From Paramecium pentaurelia (Eukaryota > Ciliophora > Oligohymenophorea > Peniculida > Parameciidae): a stretch of 64,000 bases of DNA. The stretch's first letter is position 1, and each line of letters starts with the position of its first letter. Both the position numbers and the translations under genes were made by a program. Of the stretch, positions 1 to 12,899 are shown piece after piece. The stretch covers positions 434,001 through 498,000 of the forward strand of contig CAJJDO010000043.1 in the NCBI GenBank assembly GCA_905183005.1. Reading direction: 5' to 3'. A model generated the notes under the pieces. That model was not told the origin of the DNA. It did no database searches and was given only the letters and a program-made list of their open reading frames with translations.

Positions 1-426
1 CAAATAAATAGAAATTTATTTATCCATCATTTCAGTAAAAAAAATTATTAAAAAAATTAGACTTAGAAATAAAGTAAAATTATTTAATCAATATTAAATT
101 ATGTTAAATTTATCTTTGAATACATATAATCTAAAAACAATACTCACATCTAAACATAAAAATGATCTATTTATTTACTATTATATAGAATTATTTTGAG
201 ACAAAAACTAGTTAATAGAAAAAAAGGATAAAAAATAAGAATTGAATGCTTTTTTGTTTATTTAATAAAATATAGCAATTTTGAAATTTATTTCAGCAAA
301 ATAATTTATTTCTATACATTTTATATATTATAATTATGTTTTATTTAAATTTTGAGATGAATATCTTTTTTAGATGAGTTTATTGAATATGTCGTTGATT
401 TTTATAATTTTAATATATAAATTTGC
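1..426. other. AT-rich non-coding region at left edge
   Basis: No convincing gene is seen. Reading the minus strand from position 30 gives ATG ATG GAT AAA and about ten open codons up to the window edge, so the first codons of a leftward gene could lie here, but this is too short to support. The rest probably holds the promoter of the giant gene that starts at 427. Confidence 0.4.
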
Positions 427-3400
427 ATGAAAATCTCACTTCTATAGCTTGAGAGATCTTATTTAGATGCTATTACAGAATTGGGGGAACACTCTTAAAA
501 AACTTAAGAAATACGTGTTAATCTTATTGAAATGCTTAACCAAACAGGCAGATACTTACTATTTCAAAAACTTAATGGAGAGAAGTATCTCTAAAGAGCT
601 ATAGAATTAGCAAATTTGTTAAATATGGAAGAACAACTAATTGTTAAATATTAGTCATATATGTTTTATGCAGAGTACCTTGAAGTCAAAAAGAATTATA
701 GTATGGCATATAATTTGTTAATGCAGTTAATCCCTTTAGCGAAGACAAATGAAAGGAATATCATAATGATTTAAATTCAAATTCTTAATCATCTAATTGA
801 AAATGGAAGAGTGTGTAAAAGAAATAATGTTATACAATTGAATGAATAATTGCTAAATTTAATGGAGGAGATTGGACTTAGTTTTTATTTGTATAAAGAA
901 TTTCCAAATAAGTTTCAACAAATTTTATTATAAGCCTTATCATTCTAAGCAAAAATATACTAGAGATAAAATAAAGATAGAGAGGCAACATAGCTCTTTT
1001 TTTAGTCTTATCATCTTTCTGAAGAATTGTTGGGATTTAATGATAAAAGAACACAAGAATATAAAAAGTAGTATGAACATTTGAGTGATAAAATCTCTGT
1101 TAATTTAGAAATTTAAAGTTAAGAAGAAGAAGAAGGTGATAATATAGAGTAAAATCAAAATACTTAGAGAGAAGAAAAGAAAATATTATCTTTTAGATCT
1201 AAAAATACTTACCTTAACAATTATATTATAAATGTAGATTCTGCTAGAGTACCAAAATTATCAAAAAAGATTGATAAGACTAAAATTGATAGACCTCTAA
1301 TTAGTTAAAGAGATCCACCAAAATTTAGTGAATAGTAATTTCAATAACTATTTATATTAAAAAATCCAATAAAAAGACCTTTGAGTTCATAAGGAACTAC
1401 AAAAATGACAAGTCCAACTAGATGTTAATCAATAGTTTCAAAGAAAAATACAGATAAAATAAAAAATAGAGTACCTTCTTTAGAATAAAGTTTAATAAAA
1501 TAATTGGAAACAGCATAACCTTAGGATAGATTTAATGATCTCATAATTAATAGGCCACATTATGATGAAGTAAGGAAATATGAAATTGTAAAAGCTACAA
1601 AATAAAGAAATACTAAATAGATAGTTTCCAATTATTTAATTTAGTTAATCCCTCCATCTCATTCATCAAGGCCATAAATTAGAGAACCATCCAAAACTAA
1701 TATTCTTTATAAAGTAGACAGCAAAAAGTTTCCAAGTAATCCAAGCAATTAAAAGATTGAAAGAAGTTCTCAAAAGAAAATAACTACAAATGAAATATAA
1801 CCCACATTAAGTAACATTAGATTAATTGGTAGTGGAATCAATTTAACAAATGAAAATGATGATGAAAATATTAAGTAATAAGAAGATGACAGAAATTATT
1901 CATTTGAAGAAGAACCTATTAAAGTAATGACACAATATGATCCAATTATAGCAAAATTTTTAGAGAAACATTCAATGGAGATTTTATTAGAAGCTGTTGA
2001 TAGAATAAAGTCTAAAATGAAATATCATGTTTATTATTCTAGAAAAAAAAGAAATGAAATTGAATTATAACAAAATCAAATTTCACCAATTAAAATACAT
2101 CCGCATACTAAAAATATGACAAGATCAAATACTTATGGATTTGAGATTATGGATATTGTTGAAAAAAAAATATTAGAAAATGAAGCTAGCAAAATAATAC
2201 ATAAATTAATATCTCCTTCAAATTAATTAGATTGGTATCCAATTCATTTTTATAATAAATTATTTACAGATAATGAAACTTAAAAATGGATATTATAAAA
2301 TCCTAAATTTAGAGCTTAAATACTTTAAAAATCATAAGATAAAAAATAATATTAATAACTTACTGTTGAATTAATATAAGCAATGTTATCTAATTAAAAA
2401 AAGTCTGCAACAATTTAATTGATAGCTTCAATAGAATTATCTAATCATATACGAAAGTTTTAAGTGAGATTTATAATAAATTCATTAGCTTAACATTACA
2501 AAGAAATATCTAATTATGATGATATGATGGATCTTTTTAATCAATTAACTAGTATTTATTTCAACTAAGAAAATTTATTAAATGAATGGAAAGAAGAAAA
2601 TCGATTATATACATTATATATAGTAAATTAAAATTAAGAAACATAAGATTAAAAAATATAAAAGTTATCTGACAAAAACAAAGGATAAAGAAATGATGAA
2701 ACTTAAAAAATAGATTATTATTAAGATTTATTATCAAAAATCTTATTTTTTGTTAGAAGAAAAAGTTATGTTAAAACAATTAATGGATTTAAATTTAAAT
2801 CAGAAACTTAAGATCTTTAAGATTCTATTTAAAAATATAATAATACAATATATTAATAAAAAATAGAAAGAATGAAATCTTATTTTTAATATAAAGATAT
2901 CATTATGTTTAGTCAGGATTAAAAAAATCCAAAGTAATAAGCAAAAAGATATAGAAAAAAAATGAAGGATAAACATCATCTCTTCATTCATGATGATATC
3001 TAATATAGTCTAATAAATGATAATATTACATCATAATTATAGGAGAAAAGGTCTGGATCCAGATAAAAAAGTAAAATAAACAATGATTCATTTAAGGATA
3101 ATGAAAAATTATCAAGATAGAATTCTAGTGAAACTCCTTATTCTAGATTTAGATCATCATAATCAATTAAATAAAATAAAATATCTTAATTATAATATGA
3201 AACTTAAGTAGAATTAAATGATATATTTACACTTGAAACTCAAGATTATTTATAAAGATATTTTTCAGAATTCAAATTAAATGTCCCTCCAATTAATTAT
3301 TATCCAACTTCAAATCCCATAATAAAGAAATTCTTAATAGAATCTCATTATTACTTTAGAGAAGAATATCCTTATGTAAAATGTGATAAGTTGTGTTACA

Positions 3401-5883
3401 AACCAATACATTCTGATAATTATTTAATTTAAACATAAATTGTAAAAATTGATAAATAATTCTACTTTTTAACTCTAACTAATAAATTAAAATTAGAATA
3501 AATTTATTGTAAAGATAAATGGGAAGATGAATTAGATATATAATTAAAGGATTTGATTAACTATTCTGTTGGGAGAACTGGATATATTATTGATTTTATT
3601 AAGTTACAAGAGATTTTATAATCGAAATTAGAAATAGTTAATTGTAAGATTTAATTAAAATAAGAATAGACGAATGATCTATTGATAAAAAAGAATCTAA
3701 AGTTATTTAGATAAAATAAGAAACTTTATTATGCTAGAGAATCAATTCAATTTATAGAAGAAGGATTAAAAGAAATGTCTTAAGATAGTATAAATCAAGA
3801 AGATGAAAGCTTAGATCATATGAATTTATAAAAAAGAGATCCATTAATAGACATTATCTTTTTGCTTGGAGTATTGGATAATAATTCATATGTAAAATAT
3901 GATATTCATTTGAGAAATTGTTAATTTCTAAAGCATGTAGATGGAAAATTAATGTTGTCAGAACCAGATTAAATAAGAAAACCCAAATTTCCAATTAGAT
4001 TGATTTTGTCTCATGAAGATATGAATAAACATATTGCTAGAATGAATGAAAATACAATAAATAGTAAGGATATATTATTATTTCCTCATTTTAATTCTCT
4101 TTTTTTAGTTAAATAGATACAATTTAATTACAAAATCATAAAGTTAAAATTACAAATTTAGTCTGATTTCAATAAATTACATTAGAATATTCGTGATAAT
4201 TTTGCAAGAGCTCAATTATTCATTTATAAAAATAATGATAGAAAACATGTAATATCTTTAAATTCATAGTAAACTGAAAGATGGATTCATACTTTTTAGA
4301 TTGATGGAAGAATAAGAGATATTCTCTTTAGCTATAAAACAATGATGAAAAAAACGTTAACTGGAAGGAAGCTATAAAAAAATGATAATAGATAATCAAT
4401 ATCAAAAGACATTAGATTTTTACTTTTATAAGATAAATTAGTTAATACGAAATAGTATTTTATTCAAAGTAAAATTTAAGATATTGGATATGTATTTGTT
4501 ACTGGAACAGTATTTTAAGATATGTTATTAATTAAAGTAATGCCAATTGGAAATAAAACAAAAGTTCATATTTTTCTTTATAAAGTCTTTGATGATGATG
4601 ATATCATTAAATTAATGAATTAATTGTGTAAGTATTTGATTTTAAAAACAACATACACATATTCAAAATTAAAGTTAGTACCTATTACTCAAAATAAAAT
4701 TCGTAAATAATATTTATTAGGAAATTAATTTAGTGATCATAACTTCTTAATTGGATAGAAATCATACTCAAGAATTATTTATAAATAGATTAAAAAAATT
4801 GATAAAAATTATTTTATTATAACAGTAACATAAATAAAGAATTATTTTCAGTTATACTTTTATAATTAGAGTAATTGTAGAAGATTTTATTTTACAATTC
4901 ATAGATCAGATTTTTTAATAATGAATAAATACTTTTTGGATTCAATTTTTCCAGAATAACCTTAAGAAGTGATGGAATAATTATGTAGAAAATGGAGATT
5001 TAATGAAATTGCAAAGATTCATTCTCTTATAATAAAAGCACCTGAAACATTTAAAAATAGAACAGAATTATATATTTAATAAATAAAAGATACTAAAAAA
5101 TATTACAAAAGATCTGCTACTTCAAGTATGTCAAGTGTTAATAATTTAATGAGATCATCTACTTTATAGTTGAATAATATATAAGATAATTCATTTGAAG
5201 AAAGTCTCAATAAAGAGTGTTGGTTATTTGATACATTATTATTACGTAACCAAAAATGTATATTTGAAAAGAAAATATGGTTGGAAATCTTAAAATAGAT
5301 GAATATCAATAATAATTAAATTAGTTTAAATACTTTTAAAACAACATTGAATGAATTAGTATATTAAAATGATAGAATATGTAATTTTTTATGTTATATT
5401 CCATGTTAAGAAATTTAGTAATCATTTCGTTGGCAACCTATTAGATTAAGAATTTATGAATATGATACTTGTAAAAGTGTAGATATTCCTTTAAGTATAA
5501 GAGGAAAACAAGTCTAAATTTATAAATAATGTAATTTAATATTAGAAAATTATATTAAATTTAAAATATTGCCATGTAATTAAGAAATAATGAAAGTTAA
5601 TAAGATTAATGATAATCAATTAATAAAATATCAATTACTTTATAAGGGTGCTTTTATGAAACATAAGATGTTATTTATGGCTATATATTTCAATAATGAT
5701 ATGTTTCACATCTGTATTTAGAGTAGTGTAACACAAATAATTCGAAAATTGGACATAATTTTAGTAGAATTAAAGATCCCTCACATAAGATAGTTATTGA
5801 TATTGAATCCTTATGAAGCAGGAAGAAGAATTAGTATAATCTATAGAAATAATTTCATCAATGCTTCATTCTTGAATTTGTGA
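427..5883 (+). CDS. Giant uncharacterised protein (1,818 aa) with N-terminal TPR-like helices
   Basis: One uninterrupted frame of 1,818 codons from ATG 427 to TGA 5881-5883, with many TAA/TAG read as Gln and no intron needed. The first ~240 residues are helical and resemble kinesin-light-chain type tetratricopeptide repeats, including a stretch ending in EELLGFNDKRTQEYKKQYEHL-like spacing near residue 225. Residues ~250-520 are charged, Ser/Gln-rich and probably disordered. The remaining two thirds alternate basic low-complexity linkers with more ordered blocks containing Cys and Trp; I recognise no enzyme motif or membrane helix. The TPR region suggests a protein-binding scaffold (inference). 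It is followed after 18 bp by another plus-strand gene. The frame is certain; the function is unknown. Confidence 0.85.
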
Positions 5884-5901
5884 TTTAATTAATTAATTTA
5901 A

Positions 5902-6378
5902 ATGTCTGTATATAGTGGTTTTAGTACTCGTGCTCTTGAAAGTGAATACAACCAATGCCTCCTTCAATTGATTACAATCTTAGCTAAGAGATGTGCTCTG
6001 GCTCTTTCTATTCAATAATTGTAGGATGATACAAAATTTGCAGGAAATTTTGGAAAGTTATATGGTCAAATAAAGAAATTGGAAGAATATAAATATGCTC
6101 CTCCAAAATATTCAGTTGCATTAAAATAACTAAGTGAATAGATTGGCATCATACAGTTCAAATAAACTCTAGTTCCTTAATAATGCAAAAGGAAATTCAC
6201 ATTATAAAGTGCAAATCATTAATAAATGAATTTATAAAATGTTACTCCATCAAAAAGATAAACAAAAACAAGTTATCTAAGATCTAATAGATTAAAAACT
6301 GAGGATTCCGCATATAGTAGAGCAATAGAGAAGAGTTTGAGGTATAGAGAATTAGAGTTTTTATGTTAATTTGATTGA
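5902..6378 (+). CDS. Uncharacterised 158-aa protein
   Basis: An intron-free frame of 158 codons, beginning MSVYSGFSTRALESEYNQ and ending in TGA 6376-6378. The N-terminal ~90 residues look helical (leucine-rich, with ILAKRCALALSIQQL), followed by a basic Ser/Thr/Gln-rich tail (SKRQTKTSYLRSNRLK). No domain is recognised. It lies 18 bp after the giant gene and 26 bp before the next small gene, all on the same strand; close packing is normal in Paramecium and does not imply an operon. Confidence 0.7.
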
Positions 6379-6404
6379 CTTTAATTAATATTAATATAAA
6401 TATC

Positions 6405-6719
6405 ATGGAAGTCAAATATCGTCCACCACTTAATGATGTGTAATATTAATATACTAATCCAATAGAAATGAATGTAATTGGTTAGAGAAAAACTTTGTCT
6501 CTTGTCTAAAAGAAAAGAGTGTGAAAGATGATCTTCCAAAAAGAGTATGCAAAGTGGAAAATGTATGAATTAAATTTATTTAAGATTCTTTGGTTCTTTT
6601 TAGAATGTCCTGAAAGATCATCACCATATGAGAATGCTGAATCATTAAGATAGATTTATATCAAATAAAAATTGGCTGATCTCAATCCGACAGTTCCTGA
6701 ACCAAGAAAAAGAAAATGA
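6405..6719 (+). CDS. Small uncharacterised protein, exon structure uncertain
   Basis: The frame starts MEVKYRPPLNDVQYQYTN at ATG 6405, and the C-terminal part (SSPYENAESLRQIYIK, then LADLNPTVPEPRKRK) ends at TGA 6717-6719 in the same phase. An in-frame TGA at 6522-6524 lies between them. It must be removed either by a 24-nt intron at 6504-6527 or by two introns (25 nt from 6519 and 41 nt ending just before AATGTCC). Both models restore the frame, giving a protein of about 80-96 residues. No domain is recognised. RNA evidence would be needed to choose the model. Confidence 0.5.
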
Positions 6720-6779
6720 AATGCATTATCATTATAATAAATATAATAATAAAGATTATTCTTAAACAATCTATTTAAA

Positions 6780-8618
6780 TCATAAAACTTTAGATTGCAA
6801 TAAAGATGAAAATTCTTCTAATGATATTTTACCATCATTATCACTATCACATTCCTTTAATATTTGAATCCAAATCTCTTTAAAATACATCTAAATACCT
6901 CATCATCAACATCCCCCATAACATTTTATAATTCTGCTTTAGAAATATAATTATCCCCATCTAAATCTATTATTTTAAATGCTTATTCCATTTTATGAAC
7001 TGAAAGAAACTTCTCTTAATTCATTGCAGCTATTAGAAATTCTAATATATAAATTCCAATTAATAATTACCTGTAAAATCTACTTCTCCAGATCTATTAA
7101 TATCAACTAGTTCCATTATTCCATCTACTTATTGAATTGCTAATTCTTTATTATTAGTTACTGATGTATAACCATCAATTAATTCTTATCTTGAAAGTTT
7201 CCCATCTCCATTCTTGTCTATTGCCTAAAAAGTTTTATTCAATTCATCCTATTCCTATTGTGTTATAACTTAAGTGGCCATAAAAGTCAATACTGCTTAT
7301 TTAAATTTGCTCTTTGCATGAAATTACTGTAAGTTTTATAAGGCTTTCTAATTAATTTAATTTGAAACTGTATTATTTTAAATCCATTTATCATTAAATG
7401 CTTCTTCAGCACTTAATCTTTTGGAAGGATTTGGATTTAACATATTTTTAATAAGATTTTGAGCATCCTCACTAATATGAACCCAATCTTCAGGATCAAA
7501 TTTTAATTATGCTGCTTAAACTCTTTTCAAAATATCTGATTCACTTCTACCAGAAAATGGTGGATAACCACATAACAAAATATATAGAATGACTCCACAG
7601 GACCAAATATCACATTTTTCATTATAATTCTCTAACAAAACTTCAGGGGCAATATAATATGGAGTTCCCAACCTTTTTGTCATTCTTTTACCTGATTCAA
7701 ATTTGCGAGATGTTCCAAAATCTATAACTTTTAAATCAGCATCAGCTGAATCTGATACAAATAATAAATTTTCTGGTTTTAAATCTCTATGTACAATTTT
7801 TTGATTATGACAATACCAAACAGCACTTAGGATTTATCTCATTAATTCTGCTGCCTTTTTTTCACTATAAAAGCTCATACTCTTAATACGATCAAATAAT
7901 TCTCCACCAGAACAAAACCTATCCTCAATCAATTTAGTACTTACTCGGTAACCAAATAGTAATTTTTATCATCTTCGAATAATTCATACAATTTTACAAT
8001 ATTAGGATGGTCTAAGTTCTTTAATATATTCATTTCTGAAAATAATTTCTCTTTATCTTCTTTTAAAATAGAGCTTTTTTTAAGTTGCTTCATTGCTCTT
8101 TCCAATTTAGTTTTCTTATGTATAACTTTCCATACTTTTCCAAATGCTCCTTCTCCTAAAACTTATCCTGTAATATAATGATCAGATATTTAACCCTTTT
8201 TCAATTATACAAAAATGTCAATGTTTACTTTTAATTTATGCTCCTTTTCTAATTTAATCTCTAATGATCATACTTTATGCAGATTATTATTCTAATATCT
8301 TCTTTCTGTCTGTATCTGAATTTTATCTTTCCAACAATTATTCTAACTCTTTTGATACTTTCATTGAAACCTTCTTTGTTTCTTCATATATTTCTTTTTT
8401 ATCATCAGACACATTTTATTTTAATCCTAAACCAAAAGTTTAAGCTGGTGTATATGCTTGACGTTTGTTAGAAGTTGTTTATTTAACTACTCTTTTAGAG
8501 GAAAGTTGGTCATTTTCACCAAAAGCAGCGGATTGGACAGATAGTTCTAAAATAAATCTTATTCACAAATTTTACCATCTTATGTCAGTAAATTTGACTT
8601 ACAACAAGTTGCACCCAT
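6780..8618 (-). CDS. Calcium-dependent protein kinase (CDPK) with four EF-hands
   Basis: A Ser/Thr kinase that phosphorylates targets when calcium binds its own calmodulin-like tail. The protein starts MGATCCKSNLL, a good N-myristoylation and palmitoylation signal, so membrane attachment is likely. In order: a ~120-residue variable region, a kinase domain with glycine loop GQVLGEGAFGKVW, VHRDLKPEN and DFG in VIDFGTSRKF, then LGTPYYIAPEV, followed by an autoinhibitory junction and EF-hands such as DKNGDGKLSRQE, DINRSGEVDF, DLDGDNYISKAE and DSDNDGKISLEE. At least five short introns are needed, e.g. 8547-8575 (29 nt), a 25-nt one upstream of the kinase, a 26-nt one inside VTEFCSGGELF, and a 23-nt one before the last EF-hand. 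CDPKs occur in ciliates, plants and apicomplexans, not animals. It converges with the small gene ending at 6719. Confidence 0.95.
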
Positions 8619-9338
8619 GTTTTAATATCAATAATTTGAAATATTATGAATTAATTTTGTAATGAACAAATTCAATCTGATAAATTAATTTTTTAATAAT
8701 TTTGAACAATGTAATTGATTTCACAAGAAAAATCAATAAGCTATTCAAAAATTTAGTCTTAAATTTATATATCTTTTATTATATTCATTATTAAATAAGA
8801 CCTTTCATTATTTTATATATTACAATCTTCTTTGTTACATTTAAAATAATGTAATTTAAATATATATATTTGATTTAAATTAATTAAAATTGAAGTGGGA
8901 TTATATTATTATATTACTTTATTTTACTTTTTTATTATCAATATATTTAAAAAACAAGCGATAATTTAGAATTACTAATATTAATACTAAAACTAAAGTT
9001 TTAATGCCAAAATAGGAATAGAGATCTATTAATTAATACTTAAACTTTTTATTTTTAATTTTATTTAACAAGACTTTAATATTTTCTTAATTGATATTGC
9101 TTGATTATTTTATATAATTATTTTGATTAAATAAATGCAAGTTAAGCTATACAAAAAACACTCTCTATTTTTAATATATATTTTTACAACTTTTCTAAAT
9201 ATATAATTGTAGATTGAATAGTATTGAGTATTATATAAATTATTTTTTAATTGAAATGGAATATTATAAATAATATTTATTTTCAAGTATCGTTCTTAAG
9301 TTTATTCTAATTCACATTTCTTAAAAATAATAAAATTT
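8619..9338. other. Intergenic region between divergent genes
   Basis: About 720 bp of AT-rich sequence between the start of the CDPK gene (minus) and the start of a coiled-coil gene (plus). I see no convincing coding frame or RNA gene. It presumably contains both promoters. Confidence 0.5.
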
Positions 9339-9992
9339 ATGATTAATCAAATATATCATAATTCTTCTGAATAATAAAAGAACATAATAACTTCAACAAA
9401 AAGAAGCCTTTATTAAACCTAAAGTATTTAAGATGCATCTGTTTAAGTTGAATTTTCAAACACATAATTAATGAAAATTATAGATGATATTGATAAAATT
9501 CATTAATAAGAGAAAAAAGCATTACTTGAGTAAATCAATTATTTAGAAAAAAAACTATAATAATCAAAGGCAAAACAATTGATTCAATGTATAAATGAAG
9601 TTAAGAATATATACCTGAATTAAATTGAAATAAATAAACCAATTCGCATAGCTTTGGATTCTTTAGAGTAACTGATTAATGAAAAGTAACATTATGAAGT
9701 ATCAGATCTTAAATATCGCCTTCATTAAGCAGAGAAAGTTTTAAAATTACCTACAGCTGAATTTAAAACATACCCTGTAGAAAAACTTGTAAATTCTATA
9801 AAGAAGTGTCAATAATTCGAAACTGAAAATTTTAGCTTAGGAAATATTTTGGAAGAATTAAATTAAGCAGATGATCACTGGAACTAAATTTAAAAGGATC
9901 TATATGACGAAAGTAGCACTTTATTTAATTCATTATAAACAACTACCTAAAACATTTTTTATGAACTCTCTTTACTAGATTGCAATAAATGA
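9339..9992 (+). CDS. Coiled-coil protein, 217 aa
   Basis: A single frame of 217 codons without introns, beginning MINQIYHNSSEQQKNIITS. From residue ~45 the sequence is rich in Glu, Lys, Gln and Leu with heptad-like spacing (KALLEQINYLEKKLQQSK), predicting a long coiled coil to about residue 190. No membrane helix or catalytic motif is seen. It is flanked by long non-coding stretches on both sides. A structural or cytoskeletal role would be only a guess. Confidence 0.7.
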
Positions 9993-10967
9993 TAGGTAAT
10001 TTATTCTTATTGTAATAATTATTTTTATATCTGATTTCTATTTTATTATAATAAGTACTTTTATAGACTCATTTTATCATATTTTATAAATTCTTTTTTG
10101 ATTGATTAATTTGTTATTATTTTATAATTATGTTTTGTGAATCTAATTAGAAAGATATTATTTTGTTTCAAAAATATTTATATTTGTAAGGAATATCTTA
10201 AATTTCAATAAATTATATGGTAATTATTATTAAAATTTTATTTATTAATTTTTTAATCTTAATTTTAATTTTTGAGGTTTCATTTTGTATAATCAAAAGT
10301 TATTTTAAACAATCAACATCATTTTATATTAATGATATATATAAATTGATTTATATATCTAATAGATTGGATTCCAATCTTCAAATTAATTTTAAGATTA
10401 TGATTTAAAATTGTAATTATAAAGAATAATAGTCATTGTTATTTAACTGGATTCTGTTGGAGCTATTAAAATATTTTAGTGATAAATTATAGTATTCTAA
10501 TATTAAAGCACAAAATGATAAGAGTTATATTTTTCATAAGTTCAAAAAAATAATAGATGCCATTTTTTTTTTGAATTTCACAAAATGCTATAATAAATTA
10601 TTATTTTTTACAATCATAAAGGCTCTTTATTATCATAATGCAAGTTTCGAATAATGCAATCATTTGGATATAAATAATTTTAATTGCTAAAAATAAATTT
10701 ATAAGTAATTCTTCCATGTTTTTTGGATAATATTGAATTTTTTAGTTTTCTTATTTTTATTCTTATTAATTTATTATTATTTTTTATATTGCTAAATCAG
10801 ATAATTTAGATGGCTATCCAAGTTGTATCTATTTTAAGCTAACCATTTTTAGTTGGAATTATTATATATATATATTAATATTTATTATTCCATATGTCTG
10901 TTTAATGGATTTAGAAATTATCAGAAAAATATAATTCAAAATGTTTTAATATCTTTTTTATTTCTAA
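9993..10967. other. Longest non-coding stretch in the window
   Basis: About 975 bp between the convergent ends of the coiled-coil gene and the TLDc gene, extremely rich in A and T with short homopolymers. No frame shows coding character on either strand and no tRNA-like element was recognised. It is unusually long for a 3'-3' gap in this genome. Confidence 0.45.
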
Positions 10968-12486
10968 TCATTTTGTTTCATTTTAAACTTCCCAATAATA
11001 TCCTGAAGTCTTTTCATCAATTTTCTAATCTTAACCTACCCAATAATAATCTGCATTGGAATCTGGAAATTATACTTCATCTGGCTATTAAAGTAGAGGA
11101 TCTTTTAAATCCACTATCACTTCTGTATTATCATCTAAATCATCAGCTGGATGTTAAATAGCCCATAATTCTATAATTTTAATTTTAAGCTTTTTAACAT
11201 AAGGAAGTACAATAGGACCATTCTCATAAGTATCATCAAATTAATTGCAATATGAATTTTCAATATTTTTATCAATCCATATTCTACATCCTTCTGCATT
11301 CTTACCTCCAAATCCAAAACCTTTTTATGAATCTAAATAACAATAATTTTATTCTCCTTTTTTTGATTTAAATATTTTGTAATATGGATAGAGACTAAAA
11401 ATACAATCATCTTTAGTTCCAAAATATTATTAAGTATCATACCATCTTAGATTAGTAATAGCACCAAAAGTTTATTATTTCACTTTTTATTCATAAATTT
11501 CTTCATGTTAAACCAATAGTAAAGTAGGTAATTTACTATCTAAATAATATTAATGTAAATAATTTACCTTTCATAGTTTGAATCATTTAATTAAATCCAC
11601 CCTAATGTGCAACACTTGAATAAAGTAATGATAATTATGAACAATTCTTTAAAACAGAATTTGTACTTAAAAATAATTGAAAACACAATTCATCAGTTAA
11701 AAAATAAGATGGAGTATTTACAACAGGAATAAAATTCTAATTTTTATTTTTTAAATATTTACATTTATTTATTTCCCCATAAATTTTGCTTAGAAATATA
11801 GTTTAATTGCTTCTTTAGTACCTGGCATTTATTTTGTAACAAAATCTACCAAACTAACCCAAGAAAATGAACCTGCTTCATTTTCTAATATAATTGTTTA
11901 GATTTTTACTATAAAGCATATCAACCATTGTTTTAATATATCTCTCATTCGTTGAAACTGCTTTTTTACCTATTTAATGCATCTTAATTAAATCCTTATA
12001 TATAAAATTGTTTATTACTTTAATCACTCCTATTGTGTCTAAGTAAGTTAATTGTAATTATGCTAATTCCTCTTTGGTTGTCAAAAACTTTGAATCTTAT
12101 AAAGAAATTAACGACATTAGTTCAAATCTCTCTAGGTTCTTAAATGTAGGTATATTAGTTTGGACATCTTTCACCAACAATTCCACTTTTTATTAGATAG
12201 GATATTACAAAATTCAAACAAAGGCTCTTTCTTAATTAATCCTTAAGATCCTGAATATGCTTCTAAAAATTTGAATAATTTTATTCCAAAAGATGGATTT
12301 TCACAGAAAATATCTTCAAATGATTTTTAGTTCAATCCTTTTACATCACGTGTTCTTAAATATTCTTTTTAATTACTAGCTGCTTAATTCACAATAATAG
12401 TGGAACTGATTATTAAGTGCTTAATATTCTGCTTAATCAAAAGCCAAAGGTACCGGATCCTTTCGACTCCCATAACAATTACCCAT
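10968..12486 (-). CDS. TLDc-domain protein
   Basis: The C-terminal half is a TLDc domain, the fold shared by OXR1 and NCOA7, which bind and regulate the vacuolar ATPase in the studied members (established for the family). It is seen from FGAITNLRWYDTQQYFGTKD through YKIFKS, then YLDSQKGFGFGGKNAEGCRIWID and IIELWAI. The N-terminal ~200 residues are helical. The start MGNCYGSRKD gives a likely myristoylation site. Introns read: 25 nt right after the tenth codon region (GTACCTTTGG...GCAG), 23 nt before FLELLVKD, 25 nt before NEAGSFSW, and 28 nt upstream of SKLPTLLLV. The TGA is at 10968-10970. A second TLDc protein, with a TBC domain, lies at 49046-50913. Confidence 0.85.
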
Positions 12487-12690
12487 TTATTTAAATAATA
12501 TATAAATAAAACGATAATATATATAAAATTTATTTATATTATATATCATTTTCATCTAAATTAGAAAATAAAAATATCTTAAGGTGGTGAGTCATTTAAA
12601 AAAGGGTAATATAAAAAAAAGTCTAAAAATATCATAGATATTATAAAATAGATTAAATTCTTTTGTGTTTATCTATTGGGATTTTATATA

Positions 12691-12899
12691 TCAAGAATCT
12701 ATCATTCTTTCAATATGAAAATCTTCTAATTTTTCAATTTCTAAAGCAAAATTAATTCAATAATATACTATAGAATTCTAAATGTTTCTTAATTTATCAA
12801 AATGGTTAATGTCATTAAACCAGGATTCAATATTTTTGATTACAACAAAAAGTAATTTATAAATGATTTTATAAAAAATTAGATAAATATAAAATATCA
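12691..12899 (-). pseudogene. Coding-like tail downstream of the ATG1-like kinase stop
   Basis: Below the double TGA that ends the kinase, the same strand still reads as protein when frames are changed twice: DDILYLSNFLQNHLQ, then IESWFNDINHFDKLRNIQ, then FALEIEKLEDFHIERMIDS to TGA 12691-12693. The first two changes coincide with A-runs (near 12908 and 12835) where one base fewer would restore the frame. One further in-frame TGA remains before FALEIE. The last block resembles the helical C-terminal domain of ATG1/ULK-type kinases. Either the tail has decayed or the assembly carries homopolymer errors. Confidence 0.45.
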
